Below are positions 1-9,852 of a stretch of DNA of 64,000 bases, piece by piece (positions within the stretch are counted from its first letter, which is position 1; every line of letters begins with the position of its first letter). A program made the position numbers and the translations under genes. The notes beneath the pieces are model-generated. The model was given only the letters and a program-made list of their open reading frames with translations. It did not search any database and was not told the origin of the DNA. Where the stretch lies: positions 29,767,471 to 29,831,470 of the forward strand of contig CP154955.1 of NCBI GenBank assembly GCA_039621445.1, given 5' to 3'. The DNA comes from Euglena gracilis (taxonomy: Eukaryota; Euglenida; Euglenophyceae; Euglenales).

Positions 1-84
1 GATCCCGCAACCGGGAATTCCCCCCCCCCTTCACCTGATAGTGGTACCTCTACACTTGACACGGATTTAATAGATAACCAAAAG

Positions 85-588
85 GTGCACAACCTTGGTA
101 CCATGGGTGATACACCCATCAGCACTCTTGGTAATTATGCACAGCTCACAAATCCACTTGGCAGTTTTTCGCAATTCGCGAAAGTGAATCGAGCACTACA
201 GTGCAAAGGCATAGCCTCCCTCTTCGGATTTGCGCATAGCGCCCCCTGTGCGCCTATGGTGCTCTCCAACACCCCCGCGCATATCGCGCTTCCCGCACAT
301 AGTGCGAATTCCGCGCATATCGCGCTTGCCGCACATAGTGCGAATCCCGCGCATATCGCGCATTCCGCGCTATCGCGCATCACCGATGATTGGGTATATG
401 CCCAACCCACCCATGCCCCCCCGGGATTGAGTCCTATGGACATGTATGTGGATGATTCACAATTTCTTTGTTCTGTGTTACAGCGTGTTCCCCCCCTTCA
501 GGATGTTGAGCAGATCTCCAAGTACACCAAGGATACCTGGAATGCTTTTCAATTTGGTCAATATCGAATTTTGAAACATTGGTTTTAA
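85..588 (+). CDS. Upstream reading frame of element A, probably joined to pol by a +1 frameshift
   Basis: This 167-codon frame is open from the first in-window ATG; a second ATG lies at 103, and the true start is probably upstream of the window. Residues ~65-100 hold an Ala/His repeat with alternating AHIAL and AHSAN blocks (DNA period about 36 bp). The last ~45 residues look globular and end in ILKHWF. The stop (TTT TAA) is 14 nt before the pol ATG. Skipping one T there would continue directly into the pol frame, giving an unbroken lead-in to the domain at the start of pol. I do not recognise the Ala/His part. The link to pol is inferred from frame geometry and from the way the domain would otherwise lack its N-terminal helix. 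Confidence 0.5.
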   Translation: MHNLGTMGDTPISTLGNYAQLTNPLGSFSQFAKVNRALQCKGIASLFGFAHSAPCAPMVLSNTPAHIALPAHSANSAHIALAAHSANPAHIAHSALSRITDDWVYAQPTHAPPGLSPMDMYVDDSQFLCSVLQRVPPLQDVEQISKYTKDTWNAFQFGQYRILKHWF

Positions 589-601
589 AAAAATCGCCGA
601 T

Positions 602-3600
602 ATGGCGGATTCTTTTGATTTGACCTTAGAAATTGATGCATTCTCTTCCAACGCGCATTCGCGATTACCGCGACATTGGTCGCAACATTCTAACGCTTTT
701 GATAAGTTCTGGGGAGACACTATCCTATGGATGCATCCACCCCTGAAACTTATCCCGCTTGTGGTAGAAAAGATTTTCCAGGATCAAGCGCGAGGCGCAT
801 TACTTGTTCCTGTGAATCCCGAAGCGGAATGGTTTCAAAATTTGACTTATGTCACATTTTATTGGTGGGACCTACCAAACGATGTTCCTCTATTCGAGGA
901 TTTCCGTGGAGTGGTATTACCACCTTTTCAAGAAATCATTTTCCGTGTATGTTTCTTTGACGCTTTTCATGTTTCTCAATCTCCACACCTGAATGTTAGT
1001 GTGTTGGATCATACCGACTATGTGGCAGCCGATACGGCTTTTGTCCATAATGCCGATAGGCATCCCCGTTCGGAACCCCCTATGGTCGATATGACCCATA
1101 AACAGGTTTCCGCTGTCATTGAAAGTGCAGGACAGCATCCAAAATCAGCAGAATTCTGTACGCGCATCAGTCGCGAATTTTCTGGTGTTTTGGAAAATCC
1201 TGTTTACGCTTGCGATATAGATCCCGCTATTCGCGGACCTTTTGGAGTTTGTAAGATAGAGCTTAAGGAAGGCGCAAAGCCAATGCATCGGAAATTTTTC
1301 CGTTGTTCCGGAGAAAGAGAGATAGCTCTCAATGAAATGATTGAAAAGCTCATAGAGCGGAAGTGGATCATCCCTTCCAAGAGTGAATGGACCTCCCAAG
1401 CTTTTGTGGTTCCTAAGCCCCCAGACCCATCAGGTCAGAAAAAGTGGAGGCTAGTACTGGATTATCGGTACTTAAATTCACAGACTAAGGATGACCCATT
1501 CCCGTTACCTCTAATAGAGGACCTTATCACAAAACAAGCGGATAACCGCTTGTGGTCAATTTTCGACCTGGAGGATGGTTTCCACCAAATGCATCTGGAT
1601 CCCGATTCGCAAGCCTATACGGCTTTTGTAACATCCAAAGGTGTTTACCAATGGACGGTTTTACCAATGGGTGTTAAGAATGGACCAGCAATGTTTCAGC
1701 GCATGATCCAATGGGTCTTACGGGATTTACCGTTTGCGCTGGTATACATTGATGATGTTTTGGTTGGTACCCCCCCTCCTTCAGCGAATACACACGAGAA
1801 TATTCTCGACATTCACTATCGTGATGTTCGCGCGGTATTAGCCGCATTTCTCAAACACAGACTTTTTGTCAAAGGTGCCAAAATGCACTTATTTCGCGAA
1901 ACGATAAAGTTTTGCGGTCACATTCTCAATAATGGCCAACGCCGAGCGGCGCCTAGCAAACTAGAGGCCATTAAGAAATGGACACCTGAGGTCATCAAGA
2001 CCATCACCCATTTGAAAGGATTTTTGGGATTAGCCCAATATTACGCGATTTACATGAAAGATTTCGCGAAAATCGCGGTACCTCTATCGAGGCAACTCAA
2101 AAATCGCGCACCCGAAAATACCAAAGTCAAATGGGACGCAGATATGCGTGAAGCTCTAGAGAGCATTAAAAAGCTAATGCTTGAAAATGTCGTACTCGAC
2201 ATCGCGGATCCCTACAAGCCTTATGTGCTAGAAGTCGATAGCAGCGATTATGCTGTAGGCGGTGTTCTAAGCCAGCATAACGCGGCTAACGAATTGCGCC
2301 CTGTAGCATTCTTCAGCAGAAAGCTACAAGGTGAAGATGGCAAAGGCCAAGTTAAATGGAGTATCCGTGAGAAGGAAACGTACGCAATCGTACTTATTTT
2401 ACAAAAATTCCGTAGCTGGGTCGCCAGCTCCTTGGTGCAAATACTGGTGTTGACTGACCATGAGAGTCTTCAACACTGGTATACCGAGGATCTGAACAAA
2501 GCCATGTCATCCGTAGGCCGAGTATGCCGATGGCATGAATTTTTGAGCCAGTTCAACCTAGTGGTTGTATATACCCCTGGCCATACACAAAAAGTAGCAG
2601 ACCCGCTCAGTCGAGCACCCTGGCATTACCCCGGTAACCCGGATGAAGGTGATGCCACCTTTCATGGAAGCCAAGAGGCTGATGAATATGCACGTCGATA
2701 TGACGCAGCCGACGATATGTTGGATTCTTTTCCCGTTTCATCGATTTTTCGTTCGTTGCCAGTCTCTCCTATACGGGGGAGAAGGCGGCGAGGCCGCACA
2801 CCTGGTCCCCGTCGCATTACGCGATCTGAATCTCCTTCCCCCCTCTTCTTTCGCGAATGGGATTATTCCCATGACCCTGTATATAGCACGATAGTGCACA
2901 GACTGCGCAATGGCGAGGTTGTACATAATTATTCCCTTTCCCCTTTACGGTTGGTTTACCGCGATGATGCGGGATATAAATATTGTATACCCCGTGACTT
3001 GGTTGATGAAGTACTTTTGTGTTATCACAACCAAGGTCACCCTGGGGCCCCCAAACTTCTTTCTTTGGTGGGTCGCAGGTACTGTACAACCCTGAAAGAA
3101 AACGATTTGCATTCGCGCTGCTTGCAAATTTCGCAACGGTGCCAAATTTGTCAAGCGGTGAAACCGCGCAGAGGTACCCCCCCCGGTACGCTTGACTTTT
3201 TCCCCGTACCCCCTGACATTTTTACGTCCCTCTGCATGGATTTTCTGGAATTAGAACCTTGCAAAGGATCAGACGGCAAAATTTACGATTATGTTTTTGT
3301 TGTCGTCTGTAGGCTGAGTGGTTACATAGTAGCCATTCCATGCCAAAAGGCAGGGTTGACCGCGCAAATTTTAGCGCAGATATTTATGGAGAAGTGCATA
3401 TGCCTAATGGGCTTACCGAATGAGATTGTCAGTGATCAAGATCATTTGATCTCCTCTCGATTCTTCACAACCCTATGTGGTTTACTGGGAATCGAACAGC
3501 ATTTTTCCATTATATATCGCCCGAAGGGCAATGGCCGCGCCGAGGCAGCAGTGAAAGCTGTTGTAAATATGCTCCGTCTTTCACTGGCTGATTCGCGCCA

Positions 3601-4312
3601 GGCCTGGGTCCAGGTTTTGCCATGGTCCCTCTTTTATATAAACACCCTACCGGGTTTAGTTTTACCCCACTCCCCATACAAAATTGTTTTTGGGCGAGAA
3701 CCCCCAGCAATTGGTGATATACCATCAGAGAGACCAGCTCGAAGTAGCGTAACCTGTGAGACATGGTTCTCTGAGGTAGAGTCTCTCAGAACTACTGTTC
3801 AGAAACGCATTACAGATATCCATTCTCAAAAGAGAAATAAATTTTTACAAGAATTCAAATCACCTGGCTATAGTGCTGGTGATCGCGTATGGGTTCGGAA
3901 TAGCCGAATCCGTATGCAAGCTTCCAAGCTAGACCCCCTCTGGCTCGGACCCTGTGAAATACTCGAACGCGTTGGTAACAGTGGCCGCTATAGGGTGGCA
4001 CTGCCCAACGGGATCGAGGATGTTCACATGGATGATTTCAAGCCATATCTTTCCCCGCCTAATGGCAAAGCACTACCGTGCCTTTATTTCAAGCCCCGTT
4101 CCAAGTTACCCGAAACGGATGATTTTGTGGTGGACAAAATTCTCGATCACAAAATTGATCGAGGAGTCCACTACTGGAAGGTCAGGTGGAAAGGCTATGG
4201 GCCAGAGGAGGACAGCTGGGAGCCAGCCTCCAGTTTTATTGGTTATGTCCAACAGGACTGGAAGCTATGGAATAAAAGAAATAACATAGACATTTCTGTG
4301 AATAATTTCTGA
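602..4312 (+). CDS. pol: Ty3/gypsy polyprotein: MT-like domain, reverse transcriptase, RNase H, integrase, chromodomain
   Basis: A single 1,236-codon frame. Residues ~5-120 resemble the Dam-like domain of tyrosine-recombinase retroelements (DAFSSN, then HPPLKLIP, then LLVPVNPEAEWF). Reverse transcriptase occupies ~200-470, with VLDYRYLN, the catalytic YIDD near 383 and FLGLAQYY. RNase H (~535-680) has LEVDSSDYA and ends in GHTQKVADPLSR. Integrase (~795-1060) has the zinc-binding H..H / CQIC region near 806-850, then Asp in CMDF (~878), Asp in VSDQD (~943) and Glu in GRAEAAVK (~980), i.e. a complete DDE triad. Residues ~1170-1225 form a chromodomain with cage aromatics (YWKVRWKGYG, then EEDSWEP), the usual C-terminal targeting module of chromoviruses, thought to bind methylated histone H3. 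No protease is present. Any start further upstream depends on the +1 shift described for 85-588. Confidence 0.95.
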   Translation: MADSFDLTLEIDAFSSNAHSRLPRHWSQHSNAFDKFWGDTILWMHPPLKLIPLVVEKIFQDQARGALLVPVNPEAEWFQNLTYVTFYWWDLPNDVPLFEDFRGVVLPPFQEIIFRVCFFDAFHVSQSPHLNVSVLDHTDYVAADTAFVHNADRHPRSEPPMVDMTHKQVSAVIESAGQHPKSAEFCTRISREFSGVLENPVYACDIDPAIRGPFGVCKIELKEGAKPMHRKFFRCSGEREIALNEMIEKLIERKWIIPSKSEWTSQAFVVPKPPDPSGQKKWRLVLDYRYLNSQTKDDPFPLPLIEDLITKQADNRLWSIFDLEDGFHQMHLDPDSQAYTAFVTSKGVYQWTVLPMGVKNGPAMFQRMIQWVLRDLPFALVYIDDVLVGTPPPSANTHENILDIHYRDVRAVLAAFLKHRLFVKGAKMHLFRETIKFCGHILNNGQRRAAPSKLEAIKKWTPEVIKTITHLKGFLGLAQYYAIYMKDFAKIAVPLSRQLKNRAPENTKVKWDADMREALESIKKLMLENVVLDIADPYKPYVLEVDSSDYAVGGVLSQHNAANELRPVAFFSRKLQGEDGKGQVKWSIREKETYAIVLILQKFRSWVASSLVQILVLTDHESLQHWYTEDLNKAMSSVGRVCRWHEFLSQFNLVVVYTPGHTQKVADPLSRAPWHYPGNPDEGDATFHGSQEADEYARRYDAADDMLDSFPVSSIFRSLPVSPIRGRRRRGRTPGPRRITRSESPSPLFFREWDYSHDPVYSTIVHRLRNGEVVHNYSLSPLRLVYRDDAGYKYCIPRDLVDEVLLCYHNQGHPGAPKLLSLVGRRYCTTLKENDLHSRCLQISQRCQICQAVKPRRGTPPGTLDFFPVPPDIFTSLCMDFLELEPCKGSDGKIYDYVFVVVCRLSGYIVAIPCQKAGLTAQILAQIFMEKCICLMGLPNEIVSDQDHLISSRFFTTLCGLLGIEQHFSIIYRPKGNGRAEAAVKAVVNMLRLSLADSRQAWVQVLPWSLFYINTLPGLVLPHSPYKIVFGREPPAIGDIPSERPARSSVTCETWFSEVESLRTTVQKRITDIHSQKRNKFLQEFKSPGYSAGDRVWVRNSRIRMQASKLDPLWLGPCEILERVGNSGRYRVALPNGIEDVHMDDFKPYLSPPNGKALPCLYFKPRSKLPETDDFVVDKILDHKIDRGVHYWKVRWKGYGPEEDSWEPASSFIGYVQQDWKLWNKRNNIDISVNNF

Positions 4313-4336
4313 AATCGGCCTATAGGCCTTTTCCTC

Positions 4337-4391
4337 CCCTCCCTGTGTTTTTCTCCCAAACCCAATTCATTTCTCTCTTCTTTTTCTACAG
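4337..4391 (+). promoter_or_regulatory. Probable 3' splice site upstream of the third coding region
   Basis: The gap between the pol stop (4312) and the next start (4416) contains a nearly unbroken pyrimidine tract that ends in TTTTTCTACAG at 4381-4391. This is an almost ideal acceptor, placed 25 nt before the ATG. It suggests the long downstream region is translated from a spliced subgenomic RNA, as env-like genes of some LTR elements are. The matching donor would lie upstream, probably in the leader or gag region, which is not in the window for this copy. Confidence 0.55.
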
Positions 4392-4415
4392 CTCATCAAA
4401 GCTACTTTTTGCCTT

Positions 4416-7400
4416 TTGGTCCCCGGACCGATGCAAGATCCAGGGCGCGGCCCCGGTCCGCCCTCTATACAGTATGCCCTCCCTCCCTACCCCCCACACG
4501 CCTATGCGGCGGCACCCCAAGCCCAAGGGGCGCCCGCATATGCGGTATATCAACCCCCTCCTGCCGCTTATTCGGCTCAGGCACAAATGCCACCCCCCCC
4601 TCAAATGGTTCAGGCACAAATGCCATACCCCTCTCAGTCACATATGTCAGCCCCCTCGCAGGCACAAATGCCGCCCCCCTCTCAGGCACAAATGCCGCCC
4701 CCATCTCAGGCGCAACCGCCACCTGTCGCTTATGCGGCTTCTGTGCCAATGGGAGCTGCATATGCGGCACAGCCTCAACAGGCATATCAAGTTCCAATGG
4801 AACAGTCACAACCCCAGCAGGTACACCAAGTTCCAATGGAACAACAACAGTATGCGAGGCAGGGACAGGCACCTCCAATGGAGCAGGCGCATTACGCCAT
4901 GCCTGGTCCCTCACCTCCCATCCTGTATACCCCACAGTATGTGACATCTCAGCAACCCCAATCCCAACCCCAATCTCAACCCGTACAGGGTACCCCACAT
5001 CAAGTACACGCCGTACAGGCGATGCCCCAACCTGCTGCTTATCCCGTCCGGGAACCCGCTGCCCAAACCGCAGCTAGCAGCAGTAGTATATCCGCTTACG
5101 CGATCCCTGTGGCACATGAGACGCCACAGGCAGCACCAACGGTGCCATACCCCGCCTTCACCGCAGAATTGGTGAATCTCGCAGAGAAGACTCTGCGAAC
5201 GGCCTTGCGGGCCAGCAACCTAGAGAGAGTAGACCCATCTCTACAGGTGCTGTGGGATACCCACTGTCGTCAAATTCTGGGCCTGGCCAATAGGCCCATT
5301 GCACAATGGTGCGCATGCGGCCAGACTTTGATGACAGGAAAAGTGTACTTCATGCCCGGGGAATATCCCCCTGAGGTCAGCATGCGTACACTGGGTATTC
5401 CAGTACCGCCTATCCCGCGGATACGCCATCACGCAGGTGCATTCACCGAATACATGCGGGAGCATAGCCCCCCAGTGGAGGAAAGCGAGATGGGAGACAT
5501 CCCAGCACCAACGGTGCAACCATCGCGAATTTTTCGCGATATCCCGTCCCCAACTCGTATGCCGAGACCACCACCACCCGAATATCGGGAAACCCCAACG
5601 CAATATGCGTATCAGCCAACGACGCAACCGTCAACAGCACAACCACCATTTCCTTATCCAGCCCATCTGGAAGCTGGAAGTCAGTTACCCGTACAACAGG
5701 ATATGTCGGTGGCTCAGGATCCTGGATCCTGGGCTGAGGATGTGGAGCAAGCCGAGGCCGAAGGCCGAATGGCCGTGGAAGAGGATGTGCCAACGGCACC
5801 TGAACCTCTCCCAGCACCTCGCTTCACATCACCTCAGCAGGCCATCCAGTACTACCAGTCCCTGGAGCAGCTTCAGGGCCCACGGTCTGCAGAACGCAGA
5901 TATGCGTCACAGCCGTACAGGCCAGCAGACCTAGGTAGTAAACGGGGCAGGCCAGAATCTTCATCCCCAATGGGGAGACCGAAACCCCCGGCCCCTGCCC
6001 CAGCCCCAGCCAGACAGGCTACCCCAGCACAGCAACGACGGGCGCCGGTTGGCCAACAGGCCGCACCCCCTCCCGTGCCCGTACCGTATGCCGCGCCGGC
6101 TAAGCCACCTCCACTGGCGCAAACCCGGCCGGTGCCAGCAAAAGCAGCAGCGCCGGCAGCTCCAGCAGCGCCAACGGCGCACCAGCATGTAGCAGCGCCA
6201 ATGGCGCCGGCATCCCAGGAAACACCGGTACCTCCAGGCCAACAGGCCACCACCGAGGTACTGCCTGTTCCTGAACCCACACAGCAGCAGCTCGAACAGG
6301 CTGAACTGGCCCAGAGAGCCCATAGGGCAGAAATCGAGCACGAAGCTGCTGAGCGTGCACGCGTCCAGAAAATACTGGATGACACGCGTGAACGTACACG
6401 CCACCCCACTTACATTGATCCGCCTAGAGGCGAACCCCTCCCTATCAATAATCCACCATTTTTGGCGGATATGCAGGATCAACCTGCAGCTTACCCAGCA
6501 GCCAAAATGGCTTATGCCCCGCAGGAATTGCTTGGAACAACAAGCGATATGAATCCTGCCTTTATAGGCCCTCGTTTTGCAGCCCATCTCAATCCTCATG
6601 CTTGGAAACAAGCTAGAGAAGAGATTGCCCGAAGCGAAGCCCGATCGGGCAAGGGTAAAGCCAAAAGTGCTCCCAAACGAGCACCGACAGCAGGCCAAAA
6701 AGGCCAAGGCAAAGGCCAGAAAGGCCAATACCGGAACGTCTATGAGGACGACATGGAAGCTCTATTCGAGCACATCAAAGAGATTCATGCACTCGCATTC
6801 GAGGCCATGAGAAAGTTTCAAAACGAACTTTCTCTTCCAATGCTGGTTGCATCCCCCGTCGTGACTGTGACCAGACAGCTCTATTTGGAGCGTAATCGTG
6901 AGTTCCACCACGATGGAACCCTGTATGCCTATGAGGGCAACGTAATTCTCGGTCCGATACTGGACGGACTGCCGGGATTCTGGCACGTTTGGTTCTGGGC
7001 GGGATACCCCACCCAAAATTTCGGCAGATTCCTGAACTCCTGTGGATATCCTTATCTGGATTGCGGTCGGGAAGACCGATACAATACAGGTAAAGATTTG
7101 CTACGGCAGTTATTCGACTGCATTCGCAGTGTAGGCCCAAAAGGCCTGGAGTGGGAAATCTACCCACTGCCTGACAATATTGCCAAATTGGCAGAGAACA
7201 TGTTCTGCAGCAATCTGCAAGTCTTCTACCACTGGCAATATGCCTATCATTTTGAAGTGGTCGATATTGACCTCCGCTTCCCCCAGACGTATATCGTCAG
7301 ATGCACCCACTGTCACGAAAAGTTTGCAGTGGACTTCTGGGGATTCGGAGTACGCAGTACTCAACCACAGGCCGAAGGCCAGGACGAGGAAGGCCAACAG

Positions 7401-7643
7401 GCCAATATCCGGCAGACAGCGCCAAAACGCATCATGCTCCTGCACCTTTGCAGAAATCCAAAGGATGTTCACCAAAGCTCGAATGGGCGACGCAACCACC
7501 GTCAACTCCTGCTGTATTTGCAGCAATTCTGGTTCAGGGCTTGGACCTGCCAGATTATGGAGATATATTATTATCTCAATCCCGATAGGGAAATTCTCCG
7601 GACTATGTCCCCATCAGGCCCCGTTTCGAGAAGGAAAGCATAG
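4416..7643 (+). CDS. Third coding region of element A, part 1: low-complexity N-terminus plus globular domain
   Basis: A 1,075-codon frame. Residues 1-~740 are extremely rich in Pro, Gln, Ala and Tyr, with degenerate repeats such as QAQMPPPS and VPMEQ. A short Lys/Gly/Gln-rich basic stretch follows near 745-775 (GQKGQGKGQKGQ). From ~785 to the end the protein looks folded and aromatic, with FWHVWFWAGYP and a CTHCHEKF motif followed by VDFWGFG. A decayed homologue of the C-terminal part lies at 36885-37260 and keeps VDFWGFG. The natural frame does not end at 7643: around 7617-7622 (GGCCCCG) loss of one C shifts the reading, and the homologous copy continues without that break. Function is unknown. 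It is not an obvious Env, since no signal peptide or membrane segment is visible. Confidence 0.7.
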   Translation: MVPGPMQDPGRGPGPPSIQYALPPYPPHAYAAAPQAQGAPAYAVYQPPPAAYSAQAQMPPPPQMVQAQMPYPSQSHMSAPSQAQMPPPSQAQMPPPSQAQPPPVAYAASVPMGAAYAAQPQQAYQVPMEQSQPQQVHQVPMEQQQYARQGQAPPMEQAHYAMPGPSPPILYTPQYVTSQQPQSQPQSQPVQGTPHQVHAVQAMPQPAAYPVREPAAQTAASSSSISAYAIPVAHETPQAAPTVPYPAFTAELVNLAEKTLRTALRASNLERVDPSLQVLWDTHCRQILGLANRPIAQWCACGQTLMTGKVYFMPGEYPPEVSMRTLGIPVPPIPRIRHHAGAFTEYMREHSPPVEESEMGDIPAPTVQPSRIFRDIPSPTRMPRPPPPEYRETPTQYAYQPTTQPSTAQPPFPYPAHLEAGSQLPVQQDMSVAQDPGSWAEDVEQAEAEGRMAVEEDVPTAPEPLPAPRFTSPQQAIQYYQSLEQLQGPRSAERRYASQPYRPADLGSKRGRPESSSPMGRPKPPAPAPAPARQATPAQQRRAPVGQQAAPPPVPVPYAAPAKPPPLAQTRPVPAKAAAPAAPAAPTAHQHVAAPMAPASQETPVPPGQQATTEVLPVPEPTQQQLEQAELAQRAHRAEIEHEAAERARVQKILDDTRERTRHPTYIDPPRGEPLPINNPPFLADMQDQPAAYPAAKMAYAPQELLGTTSDMNPAFIGPRFAAHLNPHAWKQAREEIARSEARSGKGKAKSAPKRAPTAGQKGQGKGQKGQYRNVYEDDMEALFEHIKEIHALAFEAMRKFQNELSLPMLVASPVVTVTRQLYLERNREFHHDGTLYAYEGNVILGPILDGLPGFWHVWFWAGYPTQNFGRFLNSCGYPYLDCGREDRYNTGKDLLRQLFDCIRSVGPKGLEWEIYPLPDNIAKLAENMFCSNLQVFYHWQYAYHFEVVDIDLRFPQTYIVRCTHCHEKFAVDFWGFGVRSTQPQAEGQDEEGQQANIRQTAPKRIMLLHLCRNPKDVHQSSNGRRNHRQLLLYLQQFWFRAWTCQIMEIYYYLNPDREILRTMSPSGPVSRRKA

Positions 7644-8680
7644 ACGATTATGTCAAACGCCGATTCGGCGATACGCTCGATAGAGCGCTGTTCCAGCCGT
7701 TTTTCCAAGGCGGCAGACGGAACGAGCTGGGCATGGCCCTACCCCTCCTGCGCTTCAACCACAGAATGGTTGAAGACGAAAGGAAACCATGGGATCTTTT
7801 CCGATTACGGAAAAGACAGGTGCCACAGGCACCTGTCCCAAAGCCGCAACCGGCTTCGGAAGTTCCGCCATCGGAACCTTCAACACAGCCGCAACCGGCA
7901 TCAGTACCCACAACGCAGCCGCAACCGGCAACGCCTGTTCCCCAGGGTATTCCTGGTGAGACACCGCCACCCGTCTTCGGGCGCGGTCGGCGTTACCTAG
8001 GTTCCAGCCTATCGGCTACTGCGGAACCATTTATCCCTATGGGATTTCAGGAGAGTCAATCTTCTGTCGCTACCTCTTCACCCCAGCCCGCTACTGCGGC
8101 ACCCCCCACCAGCGCGATTGCGCAACCAACAACTGTACCCACCGCTATAGCGGAACAGCCAGCAGCCCCTGCCGCTTCACCAGAAACGGTGGAGGACAGT
8201 GAGGAGAGTGATGGTGAGGGCGGTGAAGACCGCATGGAAGGCCTGGAAGACATATGTGCTGATGAACCTCAGCCATCAGCCCTTCCATTAGTCCCAAAGG
8301 GCTCCAGGACACCCCTTCCGCCTGAAGGAGATGTCAGCTCAGAGACGGAATCTCCTACATCCGAGGCCGAACGGCCACCGGTACCTCCCGTACCACCCCT
8401 CTCCTTACCCACAGCGCCAATGGCACCAACCCCGACAGAACCTGTCGCATCACCAACAATACCTACAGGTGTTTTAGGTGGTGTGTTACAGGGTCTGACC
8501 GCGGCGATGTCCGCAGTATCAGCAGTACTGACCCCTCGAGGCTCACCAGCCACATCCCCTCCCGAAACCCAAAGGGTTACTACGGCAGATAGCAGCTCAA
8601 CAGCCGTACAGCCTACGGCTACAACTCCAATGGAGTTGGATGTCCCAGCAGCTAAACCAGCTGCACCGCACCGCCAACGG
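7622..8680 (+). CDS. Third coding region of element A, part 2 (shifted frame): short globular piece plus Pro/Thr-rich linker
   Basis: After the shift near 7620 this frame continues the same protein. Its opening ~60 codons encode a piece (YVKRRFGDTLDRALFQPFF) that aligns by eye with YLKRLFGETLRREDFAPFF in copy B at ~37350-37410. There it is in the same frame as the upstream part, which shows the two parts belong together. The first ATG in this frame, at 7733, is therefore probably not a real start. The remainder is a Pro/Thr/Ser/Gln-rich linker with PQPA repeats and an acidic patch (about 8195-8235). Near 8660-8680 a further one-base shift moves coding to the next frame, while the old frame runs on to a stop at 8791. 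Confidence 0.6.
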
Positions 8681-9695
8681 CGGAAATGCAACACCTCCTG
8701 CCAAACCGGCAGCATTGGCACCTCCTGCCAAACCGGCAGCCCCGAAACCGCCAACGGCGGAAAGACCACTGCCTCCGGCAGACCCTCGTGAAGAACGCCG
8801 ATATGGCAGGCAGAAGAAGCCTAAGGCTAAACCTTCAGCCGAAGGCTGCAAGCCCGCTGAACAGCGGCGGGATGATGAGCCACCACCGTCTGGTGGAGAT
8901 GGCTCTGGCACAGGCCATAGGCCTACGATACCCATGGCCAGCTATGTGGCTGCAACCTCTGAAGGCGCTAAGCGCAAACCCACAATCAGACCGATTCGGT
9001 CAAATGTCCCTCACGAGGCCGATGAGCCATTTTGGACTGAGGACGTATTGTCCAGAGTAGACCCCCTCAACACTCGCCAGGCTAGGATCAATATGATCCG
9101 CAATAGCAGTGACCCCTGGCTGAACAAGTGGATCAAGCCCTTGTTCCACCGGGATCAACCCGGTATTTTCACGACCAGCCACACTTGGCGTTTTTGGAAT
9201 GCGAAATCTCCAAGGGTATTAGCCCAATATTTTGGAGGAAATTTCGTACTGGATTTCCAGGATAACGATCCACTATTGTGGTTATGTACAGCATGCCATA
9301 GGCTACGAAACGACATGCCCGCAGTGCATATCTGCACACGCAACCCGGATAGCATAAGCTTCCACCATGATGCATATGTGCGCAATTGCGCAGCACTGGT
9401 TTGTGGCGATTGCCTACTGACATGGTCCAATATGGACAATTTCCGCTGGACGGAAAACGATTATGACAAGGACATACCTGTCCGTTGCATCAACTGCCTA
9501 CAGGCAGATTTTTGGCTACCTGCCACTGGCGGTATGACTAGAGTCATACCAGAAAATGAAGACCATCTGGTCAAATTCAAGCTGGACTATAAGTCCCAAA
9601 TCAATTTCTACCAGTTCAAGAAGTTTAAAGCTGTACACAGCTACCGCACAGGCGGAATCGCCAAAGATTTTCATCTTGACAGCGCAGCTGTCTGA
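8640..9695 (+). CDS. Third coding region of element A, part 3: cysteine-rich zinc-ribbon-like domain
   Basis: The first ~120 codons continue a Pro/Ala/Lys-rich linker. From ~9020 the sequence is folded: a helical segment (DPWLNKWIKPLF), then a Cys/His-rich core with WLCTACH, MPAVHIC, CGDCLLTW, NFRW and CINCLQADFWLPA. Four CxxC-type pairs plus His suggest zinc binding. Copy B at 38817-39524 keeps the same spaced motifs (WLCTVCH in a neighbouring frame, CGNC, NFRW, CVNCLRADIWLPA) although it is otherwise well diverged. Conserved cysteines between diverged copies suggest past selection on the protein. I cannot name the family. A nucleic-acid-binding or capsid-associated role is only a guess. Confidence 0.65.
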   Translation: MSQQLNQLHRTANGGNATPPAKPAALAPPAKPAAPKPPTAERPLPPADPREERRYGRQKKPKAKPSAEGCKPAEQRRDDEPPPSGGDGSGTGHRPTIPMASYVAATSEGAKRKPTIRPIRSNVPHEADEPFWTEDVLSRVDPLNTRQARINMIRNSSDPWLNKWIKPLFHRDQPGIFTTSHTWRFWNAKSPRVLAQYFGGNFVLDFQDNDPLLWLCTACHRLRNDMPAVHICTRNPDSISFHHDAYVRNCAALVCGDCLLTWSNMDNFRWTENDYDKDIPVRCINCLQADFWLPATGGMTRVIPENEDHLVKFKLDYKSQINFYQFKKFKAVHSYRTGGIAKDFHLDSAAV

Positions 9696-9852
9696 CTCGC
9701 AGTCGAGTCAGCAGGCAAGGCCAAAGTGCCATACATTTTTCAAGATTCCGATTGGGACAGGGTGATATACCCACTTTTTACGGCACAGAGCCTGCCAAAC
9801 CGACTAAATTTTACATTTTTTTTTTTTTTTATACCCCCCTGAGGCCTACAAA

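Noticed and set aside
4416-7643. Env-like protein of an errantivirus type
   Set aside because: No signal peptide, fusion peptide or transmembrane helix can be seen; only its position after integrase and the splice signal resemble env.
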